Shown here piece by piece: positions 25,967 through 35,313 of a DNA stretch of 64,000 nucleotides. Source of the DNA: Halobacillus litoralis (GTDB lineage Bacteria; Bacillota; Bacilli; Bacillales; Halobacillaceae). Under the pieces are notes generated by a model. The model was not told where the DNA came from. It saw only the letters and a list, made by a program, of their open reading frames with translations, and searched no databases. Numbering within the stretch: the first letter of the stretch is position 1; every line of letters starts with the position of its first letter. Both the position numbers and the translations under genes were made by a program. The stretch lies in contig NZ_CP129016.1 in NCBI RefSeq assembly GCF_020524085.2, forward strand, positions 800,001-864,000, in the 5' to 3' direction.

Positions 25967-26230
25967 TCAGGGTTGATTGACAGGTTCTTCTTTTTTAATT
26001 TCATAAAGAGTCGTAGCTTCATTTTTTGTGACATTCTCTTTTAATGATTTCACTTCAATCGTCAGCACTTTCTGGCCAAATTGAATGGTCAGTTCGTCCC
26101 CCACCGCTACGTTACTTGCCGCTTTACTTTGAGCGCCATTGATGCTGATACGCCCTTGATCAGCCACTTCTTTCGCAAGCGTACGTCTTTTGATCAAACG
26201 GGAGATTTTCAAGAATTTATCCAAACGCAT
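25967..26230 (-). CDS. rlbA: S4-domain RNA-binding protein (RlbA, Hsp15 family)
   Basis: This 87-residue protein is an S4 RNA-binding domain (MRLDKFLKISRLIKRRTLAK, then ADQGRISING) with a short acidic tail. It is the YabO/RlbA family; the E. coli relative Hsp15 binds stalled 50S subunits. It follows yabN with 2 bp between stop and start, and ends at a terminator. Confidence 0.93.
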   Translation of the reverse strand: MRLDKFLKISRLIKRRTLAKEVADQGRISINGAQSKAASNVAVGDELTIQFGQKVLTIEVKSLKENVTKNEATTLYEIKKEEPVNQP

Positions 26231-26232
26231 GT

Positions 26233-27699
26233 TTATTCCGCTCCTTTATGTTTTTCTTTCGCTTTTACCCATAATTTCTCTAATGAATGTAAATCATAAT
26301 CTTTTAATTGCTGTCCTTCTGCATGTGCTTCCTTTTCCATGGATGAAAGACGGGTTCTGAATTTACGGTTCGTCCGCTGCAGTGCATTTTCACTACTGAT
26401 CTTGTAGTGTCTGGCAAGATTAACGATTGCGAACAGCCAGTCTCCGAATTCCTTTTCCATCTCTTCACGGTCTCCGAGGTCACGCGCTTCCTTGAATTCC
26501 TGCCACTCTTCTTCCACTTTTTCAATGACAGGAGCAACAGTATCCCAATCAAATCCTACTTTAGCTGCTTTCTTCTGCAATTCATCCGCTTGAAGCAAGG
26601 CGGGAAAACTCTCGGGAACGGAGTCAAGAATGGAATCCGGCTGTTCTCCTTTTTCCACTGCTTTGATGGCCTCCCAGTTAGTGATCACTTCATCAGAGGA
26701 ATCCACTGTGATTTCACCGAAAACATGAGGATGCCTGCGGATCATTTTTTCCGTTATGGATACTATTACGTCGTCGATTGTAAAATATCCTTCATCTTCC
26801 CCGATTTGGCTGTGCAGCATGACTTGAAGCAGCACATCCCCAAGCTCTTCAACCATATGGTCATCATCCATGCGGTTAACGGCATCGATAAACTCATAGG
26901 CTTCTTCAATCATATATTTCCTTAGAGATTCGTGCGTCTGTTTGCGATCCCATGGACACCCTTCCGGACTTCTCAGAATCTTGATCACTTCTCTCAGGCG
27001 GAAAAATTTATGATTGAGAGACTCTTTTTTTACAGGGGGGATATAAACACTGGTTAGATTATTCACTTCCACGCGTCGGTCCAGCTCTTCCAGAGGGACT
27101 GTCACAATCTCTTCGTGTTCACTCCCTGCAGCTGTGACTATGGTTACCGGATAATCTGCCGGTAAATCTTCAAGCAATGTCAATTTGACTTCTGATGCGA
27201 TTAAAGAATCGTAAACCTGACATAGGATCAAATGATTTAAAAACTGAAGCTCCTCCCGCTTCAAATCTGTAGCGTCTGCAAACTGAAACCCTTCAATCGG
27301 GTCAATTTCAAGCGCTGTGAACGTGGCATCAAGAAAGCTTTGGCCGCCTTTAATATGGAGAGATACCTCCCCTCTGTCCCGTGCCTGAATCAGTAATTGA
27401 ACCGTTTGTTCAGCAAGCATAGGATGTCCAGGGACGACATAGGTTACGTCCTGTCCATCGGAATAGGCAAGGAGACGGGAGACGATTTCTGTGTACACAT
27501 CTCCGAATTGATCATGGGATTCATATACAGAATCAAAACTTTCAAATGGGATTCCTTCTTTTTGCAACGCTTGGATGACTGGGTGGTCGAGGGTCCGCGC
27601 ATAGAGGTGGGATTGATTCTGTGTCAATTCACGGTAGACCCCGAGCGGAAGCTGCTCTAAATCCGCAGCCCCAAGCCCGATGATTGTTATGGTGTTCAT
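26233..27699 (-). CDS. yabN: YabN: tetrapyrrole methylase-like domain fused to MazG
   Basis: The 488-residue protein joins an N-terminal SAM-dependent tetrapyrrole methylase-type domain (TIIGLGAADLEQLPLG, VVPGHPMLAE) to a MazG nucleoside triphosphate pyrophosphohydrolase domain (CPWDRKQTHESLRKYMIEEA, EELGDVLLQVMLHSQI). The MazG part probably removes aberrant NTPs; the role of the methylase-like part is unknown. The ATG at 27699 overlaps the stop of the upstream flippase gene (ATGA) and has AAAGGA ahead. Confidence 0.93.
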   Translation of the reverse strand: MNTITIIGLGAADLEQLPLGVYRELTQNQSHLYARTLDHPVIQALQKEGIPFESFDSVYESHDQFGDVYTEIVSRLLAYSDGQDVTYVVPGHPMLAEQTVQLLIQARDRGEVSLHIKGGQSFLDATFTALEIDPIEGFQFADATDLKREELQFLNHLILCQVYDSLIASEVKLTLLEDLPADYPVTIVTAAGSEHEEIVTVPLEELDRRVEVNNLTSVYIPPVKKESLNHKFFRLREVIKILRSPEGCPWDRKQTHESLRKYMIEEAYEFIDAVNRMDDDHMVEELGDVLLQVMLHSQIGEDEGYFTIDDVIVSITEKMIRRHPHVFGEITVDSSDEVITNWEAIKAVEKGEQPDSILDSVPESFPALLQADELQKKAAKVGFDWDTVAPVIEKVEEEWQEFKEARDLGDREEMEKEFGDWLFAIVNLARHYKISSENALQRTNRKFRTRLSSMEKEAHAEGQQLKDYDLHSLEKLWVKAKEKHKGAE

Positions 27700-29282
27700 T
27701 GGTTCATTCCTTTCGGCGAAAGTTTCCATACGACCTTACGAAAAGGTATGACATCTAATTCTTCATTTGTGAAGCTGCCCGTTCTGAGAAGAAGGCCAGC
27801 ATAAATCAAGGCACCAAATCCTGTGACAAACAACGTGTACAGGAATAAAGGCAATCTTGCATCTAAGTCAAAAACCAGGAAGGCAAGCATTTTAGCCAGC
27901 CATAGTCCGAACATCATTCCTACAAGAGAAATTAGGATCCCCTTCCAAGGGAGCCTGATCCATTTTCCCCATGGAACTTCATGTCTTAAGGTTACGATAT
28001 TTCCGATTAAAACAAAAGCGACAGCCATCACCGAGGCAATTGCAGCTCCTTTTAAACCCCAAAAAGGAATGAAGAGCATATTTCCAGTCCATTTCATAAT
28101 CAGCCCTCCGGCAATCATCATAGCTGTTTGTTTCATATAACCAAGCCCCTGCAATATGGAAGAAAACGTAATAGAGAGAGAACTTCCGAAAATGACGAGC
28201 ATCAAGATTCTTAAAGCACTCGTTCCTTGATTGTCCTGGAAAAAGGACTGATTAATGGCAGGAAACAAGAAAATCAGGCCCGCCGTTGCCCCAACACAAA
28301 GGAATACGGTCATTTTGACAGCGCTGACCACCGATTTTTTTACTTTTCCAGGATTTTGATTCATTCTTGACCTGGTGACAGAAGGGATCAGAGCAAGAGC
28401 GAGCGAAGAAGCAAGAACTGTCCCTAATTGAATGAGTGGCTGCCCTCTGTCGAATACCCCTTTCCACATACGCGCATCTTCAAGCGCCATCCCTGCTTTT
28501 TGTAGATTTGGGACCAAGGTCAATGCATCAACGAGCTGCAGGGACAAAAGCAGCATGTAGTTTAAACATATAAGGAGACCGTGCAGAAAAATTGTCCGTT
28601 TATACGAAACCTGTTTGTCCCACCTTCGCCATGTCCACATGTCCCTCTTTCTCATCAACCAATAAAAAAGTACGGAAAACGCAGCGACTGCACCTGCCAT
28701 TGACCCAAGTGATGCTCCTAATCCTATTGCATAAACGTCCGTTCCCCGCATGACTAAAACAGCAGAACCAATAATGATTCCGACTCTGAAAACTTGTTCG
28801 ATAATTTGAGATACAGCTGTAGGACCCATCTCATTTTGTCCTTGAAACGCACCTCGAACGACCGAAACAAACGGAACAAGGAGAAAAACAGTAAATGCCG
28901 CTTTTAAAGAAGTTGTTAATTTTTCATCTCCCATGACAGAAGCAATCCACGGAGAAGATAGAAATCCAGCAACAAAAATCAGTCCAGATGCCATCATCAC
29001 CCACCAGAAGACAGGTAGGTAAAACGACGGAATGGATAAAGGGGAGGATTCATCACCTATGTCTGAAACGAGTTTTGAAATAGCTGCTGGGAACCCGTAC
29101 AAGGCAAGGATAAGAGCGATACCGAGAATGGGATACACTTGTTGATAGACATAAAAGCCAAGATCTCCGGTTAAGTTCTGAAGCGGGACTCGATAGCCCG
29201 CACTGATGACCTTACTGATTAATCCGGCTAGGGTTAGAATGAATGCCCCTTGTAAAACAGAGCGTGAGCGTAATTTGGTCAT
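27696..29282 (-). CDS. yabM: Polysaccharide biosynthesis/flippase protein (SpoVB/YabM family)
   Basis: This 528-residue integral membrane protein has about 14 hydrophobic helices and starts with GAFILTLAGLISKVISAGYR, typical of the MOP/MATE lipid-flippase family that includes MurJ, SpoVB and YabM. Its substrate cannot be told from the sequence; a cell-wall or spore-envelope precursor is likely. It lies between spoVT and yabN as in B. subtilis and has a promoter candidate just upstream. Confidence 0.9.
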   Translation of the reverse strand: MTKLRSRSVLQGAFILTLAGLISKVISAGYRVPLQNLTGDLGFYVYQQVYPILGIALILALYGFPAAISKLVSDIGDESSPLSIPSFYLPVFWWVMMASGLIFVAGFLSSPWIASVMGDEKLTTSLKAAFTVFLLVPFVSVVRGAFQGQNEMGPTAVSQIIEQVFRVGIIIGSAVLVMRGTDVYAIGLGASLGSMAGAVAAFSVLFYWLMRKRDMWTWRRWDKQVSYKRTIFLHGLLICLNYMLLLSLQLVDALTLVPNLQKAGMALEDARMWKGVFDRGQPLIQLGTVLASSLALALIPSVTRSRMNQNPGKVKKSVVSAVKMTVFLCVGATAGLIFLFPAINQSFFQDNQGTSALRILMLVIFGSSLSITFSSILQGLGYMKQTAMMIAGGLIMKWTGNMLFIPFWGLKGAAIASVMAVAFVLIGNIVTLRHEVPWGKWIRLPWKGILISLVGMMFGLWLAKMLAFLVFDLDARLPLFLYTLFVTGFGALIYAGLLLRTGSFTNEELDVIPFRKVVWKLSPKGMNQ

Positions 29283-29320
29283 TTTGGACCCTTTCTAATT
29301 TATATGTATTCAGAACATTC

Positions 29321-29329
29321 ATTATATCA
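29321..29329 (-). promoter_or_regulatory. Extended -10 promoter of yabM-yabN-rlbA
   Basis: The minus strand reads TGATATAAT, a perfect extended -10, immediately after the spoVT terminator. There is no clear -35; its position would fall inside the terminator. Confidence 0.5.
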
Positions 29330-29333
29330 TAAG

Positions 29334-29368
29334 AAAAGGTCAGACCCCGTACCCGCTCGGATCTGACC
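29334..29368 (-). terminator. Terminator of spoVT
   Basis: The stem GGTCAGA/TCTGACC has a 17-nt loop and is followed by TTTTCTTATG on the minus strand. Confidence 0.75.
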
Positions 29369-29375
29369 ATACTTG

Positions 29376-29912
29376 CTACTCCATTTGTTTGGCTAAAAAA
29401 CTAGCGGCTGTCTGCACAGCTTTACTGACCCCGTCTTCTAATGGAGAGCCTTCTTTGTTGAAGGCGACGACGCAGCCGATGGGGTCACCTTGCGCAATGA
29501 TAGGATAAATAAGATATGAGATCACATCTTCTTCCTGCCCCCGAGTCAATTCAACCGGCTCCGGATGCTTCTCAAAAGACATTGTTCTAGAATCCATGAC
29601 TTCCTCAATCTTAGACCCAATCGATCGGTTCATATAATCCTTTTTCGCACTTCCCGCCACCGCTATATATTCATCACGATCGCAAATCAACACAGGAGCT
29701 TCTAAAGACTCACTGAGCGCTTCTGCGTATTCTTTTGCAAAATCACCCAACTCGCTGATAGGTGAATACTTTTTAAGTATGACTTCACCCTCACGGTCTA
29801 CAAAAATCTCTAATGGATCACCTTCACGGATCCTCAGCGTACGGCGGATCTCTTTCGGGATAACAACACGTCCTAAATCATCAATACGGCGTACAATACC
29901 AGTTGCTTTCAT
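29376..29912 (-). CDS. spoVT: Stage V sporulation transcription factor SpoVT
   Basis: SpoVT tunes sigma-G-dependent genes in the forespore. The 178-residue protein has an AbrB-type swapped-hairpin DNA-binding domain (MKATGIVRRIDDLGRVVIPK, about residues 1-50) and a C-terminal GAF domain (about 55-178). A sigma-G-type promoter lies at 29994-30022, consistent with forespore expression. AGGAGGCAG precedes the start. Confidence 0.96.
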   Translation of the reverse strand: MKATGIVRRIDDLGRVVIPKEIRRTLRIREGDPLEIFVDREGEVILKKYSPISELGDFAKEYAEALSESLEAPVLICDRDEYIAVAGSAKKDYMNRSIGSKIEEVMDSRTMSFEKHPEPVELTRGQEEDVISYLIYPIIAQGDPIGCVVAFNKEGSPLEDGVSKAVQTAASFLAKQME

Positions 29913-29993
29913 TCTTTATGCTGCCTCCTTTTCTGTGATGACTGCCTATCTATACCTGTTGAAGCGCAAGCAGAACAAGCGGGTGATTAAAGA

Positions 29994-30022
29994 TAGTATG
30001 ATACAGCAATAAAAACCTATAC
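29994..30022 (-). promoter_or_regulatory. Sigma-G-type promoter of spoVT
   Basis: The minus strand has GTATA (30018-30022), 17 bp and CATACTA (29994-30000), matching the forespore sigma-G consensus. Confidence 0.8.
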
Positions 30023-30055
30023 ACCCTTTGGATGGATTTTTTCATAAAAAATGTA

Positions 30056-30510
30056 AACTTAGAATGTGGAGGTGCCTTGGGTAGCTTCGACAAGCATAAG
30101 CAGAGCAGCTTTTGTGAGGCGCTTTTCCTCACAAAGATGATTTGCTATGACCTCGAGAAGCTAGGAACCGGAACTGGACTTCACCGGATGTGGAGGCGAC
30201 TGATTAGACACGACAAGCATAAGACAAGCCACGCAATGGAGCGGTCTTTCTCCATGGAGTGGCTTGACTTATGTCTCGAGTGTCTGGGAGCCGGAACTGG
30301 ACAACTTAGAATGTGGAGGTGCCTTGGGCAGCTTCGACAAGCATAAGCAGAGCAGCTTTTGTGAGGCGCTTTTCCTCACAAAGATGAGGGGAGATGTTCG
30401 ACTAAGAACGCAACGTCCTGTTGCAACGTCGAACGACCCCACTTCCTGTGGGGCCTCGAGAAGCTAGGCACCGGAACTGGATTTCACCGGATGTGGAGTC
30501 GGCCTGAATG
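30056..30510 (+). repeat. Tandem array of intergenic repeat family 2 with variable hairpins
   Basis: Units start near 30060, 30188, 30310 and 30488 with GAATGTGGAGGTGCC or a decayed form. Full units run through TTGGGCAGCTTCGACAAGC to GAGAAGCTAGGCACCGG, and the two ends can pair (GGTGCC/GGCACC and AGCTTC/GAAGCT). Between them sit different palindromic inserts: TTTGTGAGG/CCTCACAAA in the first and third units, and ACAAGCCAC/GTGGCTTG in the second. No coding frame is evident. The array fills the spoVT-mfd gap. Confidence 0.8.
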
Positions 30511-30515
30511 GATAA

Positions 30516-30547
30516 GAAAAACCTCATCCCTATCAAGGGGATGAGGT
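30516..30547 (-). terminator. Terminator of mfd
   Basis: The stem ACCTCATCCC/GGGATGAGGT is followed by TTTTTCTT on the minus strand, 4 bp after the mfd stop. Confidence 0.9.
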
Positions 30548-30551
30548 AAGA

Positions 30552-33500
30552 TCAAGCGGTCGATACTTCCCGCATCATCTCAGGAAGTTTGCTGATAAAC
30601 TCTTCAACAAGCTCATATCGTTTGAATTCCGTCTTACGGTCCCATGTGAAGGTGACCTTCAATCGGGAGTCCTCCGTCCCAAGTTGGACCATACGACCGT
30701 ATTGATTCGCAAATTCGAACAGCTTGGTTCCATCGATCTGCTGACTTTGCTCGGCTTCCATCAGCATTTCGATTTTCTTTTTCTTCTCTGTCACGCTCTC
30801 AATCCGTGAACGTTTTGCTTGAAGTCGAATAGAAGAAACCCGGAACAAGTTATCCACCTCTTGCGGGTAATCCCCGAACCGGTCGATCAATTCATCTCGC
30901 AAGTCATGGATATCCTCGACCGTTTCAATCGCTTGGAACAATTTGTACATGTCGATTTTCTGTTTTTCATCGGCGATGTATTCATCTGGAATATAAGCAT
31001 CCAGCATCATATCAAGCTCCGGTTGGAATGGCTGGACACTTTCCGGTTCTTTCCCTTGCCTTTTCGCTTCTATGGCATCTTTCAGCATCTGAGAATACAT
31101 ATCGAATCCGACAGAATCAATGTATCCGTGCTGCTGAGCTCCTAAAAGGTTCCCTGCTCCACGGATGGACAAATCACGCATGGCGATTTTAAAACCGGAT
31201 CCGAGCTCCGTGAATTCCTTAATCGCCTGCAAACGTTTCTCCGCAACTTCTGTCAGCACTTTGTCTTTTTGATAGGTGAAGTACGCGTAGGCTACCCGGT
31301 TCGACCTCCCCACACGGCCACGCAGTTGATACAACTGACTTAATCCCATACGATCGGCATCATAAACAATCAGGGTGTTCACGTTTGGAATATCGACACC
31401 CGTTTCAATGATTGTCGTACTGACGAGCACGTCAAATTCACCTTCAAGGAAAGAGAACATGACATTCTCAAGCTCCGTCTCATTCATCTGACCATGGGCA
31501 AAGGTTACTCTCGCCTCAGGGACAAGTTCGGCAATTTGCTGAGCCATCCGTTCGATGTTTTCTACCCGGTTGAAAAGGAAAAATACCTGTCCGCCCCGAG
31601 CCATCTCCCGTTCCACCGCTTCCCTAAGGAAAATCGGATTGTATTCAAGCACATACGTCTGGATAGGAAAACGGTTGGCAGGTGGTGTTTCGATGACAGA
31701 TAAGTCTCTGACCCCAAGCATGGACATGTGCAGGGTTCTCGGGATTGGAGTCGCGGTCAACGTCAGGACATCCACATTGTTTTTCAACTGCTTGATTTTC
31801 TCTTTGTGTTTAACTCCGAAACGTTGTTCTTCATCGACAATCAACAACCCTAAATCCTTGAACTGCATATCTTTAGATAAAATCCGGTGTGTTCCTACGA
31901 CCACATCGACGAGACCCTTCCTAAGACGATCGGTCGTTTCCTTTTGCTGCTTTTTCGTACGGAAGCGGCTCATAAGGCCAATGTTAATCCCAAAGCCTTG
32001 GAAGCGTTCTTGAAGCGTCTCATAATGCTGCTGGGCAAGAATCGTTGTAGGAACAAGCAAAGCCACCTGCTTCCCATCGACAATCGCTTTGAAAGCTGCA
32101 CGAATCGCGACTTCTGTCTTTCCATAACCAACGTCTCCGCATAGCAGACGATCCATCGGACGTACACGTTCCATATCGGATTTGATTTCTTCGATACAAC
32201 GGATTTGATCTTCCGTTTCTTCGTATGGGAAAGCAGCTTCAAAGTCTTTTTGCATTTCTCCATCTTCACTGAAGGCATATCCTTTGGAAGCTTCACGTTC
32301 AGCATAGAGTTGGATCAAATCATCAGCAATATCTTCCACCGAGGATTGGACACGACTCTTCACTTTTTTCCACTCACTGCCGCCAAGCTTATAAACTTTC
32401 GGCTCTTTTCCCTCTGAACCCACATATTTTTGGATCAAATCAATTTGGTCGATGGGCACATACAACTTGTCATTTCCAGAGTAATTGACCATCAGAAAAT
32501 CTTTATGGTTTCCAGCCATTTTCAACGTTTCAATTCCTAGGTATTTCCCGATTCCATGGCTGGCATGGACGACGTAATCGCCGACCTTCAATTCCTGATA
32601 GTTTTTAATCCGCTCAGCGTTCGACATTTTTTGCTTGCGCTTCGGTTTGGCGGTTCGTTTCTTGAACAGTTCATTTTCGGTCATGACTGCAAGCTTATGC
32701 ATCGGCCATTCGAATCCATGACTGATATTGCCTGTGATAATCGTCGGTTTTACCAAAGGAAGCTGGACGTCCCCTTCTGCAATAACCGCTTCCATATCAT
32801 AATCCCGAAGCACACCTTCAATCTTGGACTTCCTATTTTCATCGGGGGCAAGGATTACGACAGAGAAATCCTGCTTTTCCCAGCGATCCATTTCAGTTTT
32901 CAATAAATTCATCTGTCCATGGAATTGCTGCATCTGACGACTCGAGATGTTCACAATATTCTGTGGTTGCGTATTGGGGATGTGCCTCATAAAAACAGAC
33001 AGGTAAAGACGAGGATGCTCGATCTTCATCCAAGCATCCTGCCAATCGAAAGAAAGATGCAGCTCTCGTACGGTTTGGTTAGCTTCCAGCATACTATTGT
33101 GCCATTCCGCTTCTTCCTGGTCGAGACGGTTAGCCGTTTCCTGGATCCGGCTCATTTCATCCAGAATGACGAGGCCCGTTTCCGGCAGGTAGTCTAGTAG
33201 ACTGACAGGTTCTTCGTAGAAATATCCAATGTACTTATAAATTTCCTGGAAATGTTCTTTGGCCTTCAAAAGATCCAGATCATGCTCAACTACTTGAGCG
33301 AGTGTCTCTTTCGCATCCTGCTTGGTCAGTTTCTTCAATGAATGACTCAGGGCGTTCTCCAGACGGTCATGGGCTCTCGCAAAATCTTCGTCCTTAAGCA
33401 ACAGTTCTGTTGCAGGCCCGATTTGAACCGCATCCAATTTGTCATGAGAGCGTTGCGTTTCGGAATCAAACGTCCGTATCGAATCCACCTCTGTATCAAA

Positions 33501-34088
33501 CAACTCAATCCTAAATGGAAACTCAGCCGTCAGTGGGTACACATCCATGATTCCCCCGCGCAGGGAAAATTCCCCTGGTGTAGCTACCATCTCTGTACGG
33601 TCATATCCCATGTTCACTAAGCGTTCTAAATATTGGTCGAGGTTGATTTCTTCCCCAACACGAAAAGGGAGCTGACTTTGCTCCCAGTAAGATTTTGGTG
33701 GCATCATTCGTTTGAGTGCAGCCACAGGTGCAATCAGAATCCCTCTTTCTTGAGACAGCCACTGACTTAATGCGTCGATACGCTGACTCCTCAGTTCAGG
33801 ACTCGCAACAGCGATTTCTGATGCGATCAGTTCATTGACCGGATACAGGTGAACTTGATCCGCATCGGTCAATTCTTGCATATCCTCATACAATTGTTGC
33901 GCTTGAATCAGTTGGTGAGTGACGATAATAACCGGTCGTTCCAAGGACTCTTGAAGCATGGAAACCATTAAACTTCTAGAAGCCCCGGACAACCCGGCCA
34001 CCATCTGTTCCTTCATCCCCGATTTAAAGCCTTCGACAACAGAATGAATGTCATCCTGCGGAAATAAATAATCCTTAATTCCTTGCAT
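30552..34088 (-). CDS. mfd: Transcription-repair coupling factor Mfd
   Basis: Mfd removes RNA polymerase stalled at DNA damage and recruits UvrA. The 1178-residue protein has the UvrB-homology region (about residues 1-340), the RNA-polymerase interaction domain (NYQELKVGDYVVHASHGIGK, about 490-560), and the RecG-like translocase with Walker A LLCGDVGYGKTEVA and Walker B DEEQRFG. The TRG motif and a C-terminal regulatory domain follow. The ATG at 34088 has GGAGG 8 nt upstream. The gene lies 49 bp after fin and may be cotranscribed with it. Confidence 0.97.
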   Translation of the reverse strand: MQGIKDYLFPQDDIHSVVEGFKSGMKEQMVAGLSGASRSLMVSMLQESLERPVIIVTHQLIQAQQLYEDMQELTDADQVHLYPVNELIASEIAVASPELRSQRIDALSQWLSQERGILIAPVAALKRMMPPKSYWEQSQLPFRVGEEINLDQYLERLVNMGYDRTEMVATPGEFSLRGGIMDVYPLTAEFPFRIELFDTEVDSIRTFDSETQRSHDKLDAVQIGPATELLLKDEDFARAHDRLENALSHSLKKLTKQDAKETLAQVVEHDLDLLKAKEHFQEIYKYIGYFYEEPVSLLDYLPETGLVILDEMSRIQETANRLDQEEAEWHNSMLEANQTVRELHLSFDWQDAWMKIEHPRLYLSVFMRHIPNTQPQNIVNISSRQMQQFHGQMNLLKTEMDRWEKQDFSVVILAPDENRKSKIEGVLRDYDMEAVIAEGDVQLPLVKPTIITGNISHGFEWPMHKLAVMTENELFKKRTAKPKRKQKMSNAERIKNYQELKVGDYVVHASHGIGKYLGIETLKMAGNHKDFLMVNYSGNDKLYVPIDQIDLIQKYVGSEGKEPKVYKLGGSEWKKVKSRVQSSVEDIADDLIQLYAEREASKGYAFSEDGEMQKDFEAAFPYEETEDQIRCIEEIKSDMERVRPMDRLLCGDVGYGKTEVAIRAAFKAIVDGKQVALLVPTTILAQQHYETLQERFQGFGINIGLMSRFRTKKQQKETTDRLRKGLVDVVVGTHRILSKDMQFKDLGLLIVDEEQRFGVKHKEKIKQLKNNVDVLTLTATPIPRTLHMSMLGVRDLSVIETPPANRFPIQTYVLEYNPIFLREAVEREMARGGQVFFLFNRVENIERMAQQIAELVPEARVTFAHGQMNETELENVMFSFLEGEFDVLVSTTIIETGVDIPNVNTLIVYDADRMGLSQLYQLRGRVGRSNRVAYAYFTYQKDKVLTEVAEKRLQAIKEFTELGSGFKIAMRDLSIRGAGNLLGAQQHGYIDSVGFDMYSQMLKDAIEAKRQGKEPESVQPFQPELDMMLDAYIPDEYIADEKQKIDMYKLFQAIETVEDIHDLRDELIDRFGDYPQEVDNLFRVSSIRLQAKRSRIESVTEKKKKIEMLMEAEQSQQIDGTKLFEFANQYGRMVQLGTEDSRLKVTFTWDRKTEFKRYELVEEFISKLPEMMREVSTA

Positions 34089-34137
34089 AACGAATTCCTC
34101 CACCACCCAGATTTCTGCTCGATACAGAAATCAAGAT

Positions 34138-34368
34138 TTACTGTATAAAAAAGTCTAGCTCATGGTAATGTGGATTGTCGTCTAATGATTCTTTGCACGA
34201 GTCACAAATAGTCCTGATGTCCATATCGCCGCTCGCTGTCATATGAACCATTTGCTCTTGGTCCTGATCATTTAAGATATCAAAGCCCAATTGGGACACA
34301 TCCACATGTTTCGCATCTAATTCTCCGACCTGATTTTCACAATGACGGCAAAAATATCGTATTTTCAT
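34138..34368 (-). CDS. fin: Anti-sigma-F factor Fin
   Basis: Fin (YabK) shuts off sigma-F in the forespore so that sigma-G can take over. The 76-residue protein, the same length as in B. subtilis, has two zinc-binding pairs, CRHC near residue 7 and CDSC near residue 56, and ends in NPHYHELDFFIQ. I use the ATG at 34368; an ATG two codons earlier is too close to GAGGAGG. It has a good sigma-F-type promoter at 34399-34428. Confidence 0.93.
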   Translation of the reverse strand: MKIRYFCRHCENQVGELDAKHVDVSQLGFDILNDQDQEQMVHMTASGDMDIRTICDSCKESLDDNPHYHELDFFIQ

Positions 34369-34398
34369 TTCCATCCTCCTCGAAGGGTTGATGGTAGA

Positions 34399-34428
34399 TA
34401 GTTTTTCCGTCATTCGGGACTGTTATAC
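34399..34428 (-). promoter_or_regulatory. Sigma-F-type promoter of fin
   Basis: The minus strand has GTATA (34424-34428), 15 bp and GGAAAAACTA (34399-34408), a full match to the sigma-F pattern GYWTA-N15-GGNNANANTW. It fits feedback control by Fin. Confidence 0.8.
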
Positions 34429-34444
34429 GAACACAGTGATTCCG

Positions 34445-35008
34445 TCACTTTACATTAAAATCATTCATGACTTCGTTAAAAGGTCGCTCTATCCATGCTT
34501 CACAAGCTTTTACCGAAGCATCAATACTTTCTTCCACTGGTCCTTGTTCTTCTTTAGAGAAGCCACCCAACACATGATCGATGACCGTTTTTGAACCTTC
34601 CGGACGACCTACACCGACACGCAGCCGTTTGAATTCTTTTGTTCCCAGCTGATCAATAATATTGCGAATGCCGTTATGGCCACCATGGCCTCCTTTTTTC
34701 CGCAAACGAATCTTCCCTGGCGGCAGATCCAAGTCATCATATACCACCAATACATCTTCAATATCGATATCATAAAAGTCCATCATCGGTCGGAGAGCTT
34801 CTCCGGATAAATTCATATATGTTTGAGGTTTCAAGAGGATCACTTTCTCCACGTTGAAACGCTCCATCGTGAATAAACCGTTAAATTTTTTCTGACTCAA
34901 AGACCACTGATTTCGTGAAGCCAATTCATCTATAATCATAAACCCGATATTATGTCGGGTGTCTTCATACTTTTTCCCTGGATTTCCAAGTCCTACTATA
35001 CACTTCAT
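34445..35008 (-). CDS. pth: Peptidyl-tRNA hydrolase
   Basis: Pth (SpoVC) frees tRNA from dropped-off peptidyl-tRNA. The 187-residue protein shows the GLGNPGKKYEDTRHNIGF start with catalytic His (residue 19), the KPQTYMNLSGEA segment and DDLDLPPGKIRLRKKGG with the catalytic Asp. It follows ctc after a terminator and has its own promoter at 35046-35078. Confidence 0.96.
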   Translation of the reverse strand: MKCIVGLGNPGKKYEDTRHNIGFMIIDELASRNQWSLSQKKFNGLFTMERFNVEKVILLKPQTYMNLSGEALRPMMDFYDIDIEDVLVVYDDLDLPPGKIRLRKKGGHGGHNGIRNIIDQLGTKEFKRLRVGVGRPEGSKTVIDHVLGGFSKEEQGPVEESIDASVKACEAWIERPFNEVMNDFNVK

Positions 35009-35045
35009 ACATAACTTCCTTTTCTGTCTTTATACTATTGATTCA

Positions 35046-35078
35046 TTATATCAAAAGGAAACGCGGAAAGATGTCAAA
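35046..35078 (-). promoter_or_regulatory. Promoter of pth
   Basis: The minus strand reads TGATATAAT (35046-35054), a perfect extended -10. A TTGACA lies upstream (35073-35078), but at 21 bp it is too far for a standard -35. Confidence 0.7.
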
Positions 35079-35161
35079 ATGCGTTTCATCCATTCAAAAA
35101 CTTGTTCCTCATCTGTCGTGTGTTTATACAATCCCCTTAACCCGGATTCTTAAACCGCGGG

Positions 35162-35264
35162 AAAAGGTGAATTTGGGTATACCAATAGCATAAGCCCATC
35201 AACGGTTATAAAGCTTCTTTAACACCATTGATTGACTTATGCCCCCAAGAATATAAAAGGTGAA
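35162..35264 (-). repeat. Small hairpin element flanked by 10-bp direct repeats
   Basis: AAAAGGTGAA occurs at 35162-35171 and again at 35255-35264. Between them lies an 18-bp stem (35188-35205 with 35225-35242) with one mismatch; two of its pairs are G-U only when read as minus-strand RNA. It has no T-run, so it is not a simple terminator. It could be a tiny insertion element or a structured RNA upstream of pth. Confidence 0.55.
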
Positions 35265-35268
35265 CGAT

Positions 35269-35302
35269 TAAAAAGGGCGCGCCTTCTTGGCCACGCCCTT
35301 TG
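35269..35302 (-). terminator. Terminator of ctc
   Basis: The stem AAAGGGCGTGGCC/GGCGCGCCCTTT (one mismatch, bulge) is followed by TTTTT on the minus strand. Confidence 0.88.
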
Positions 35303-35313
35303 TGTGTATCCCA

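Noticed and set aside
30056..30510. CRISPR-like array
   Set aside because: The units are long and not evenly spaced, the inserts are palindromic and partly repeated, and no cas gene is near.
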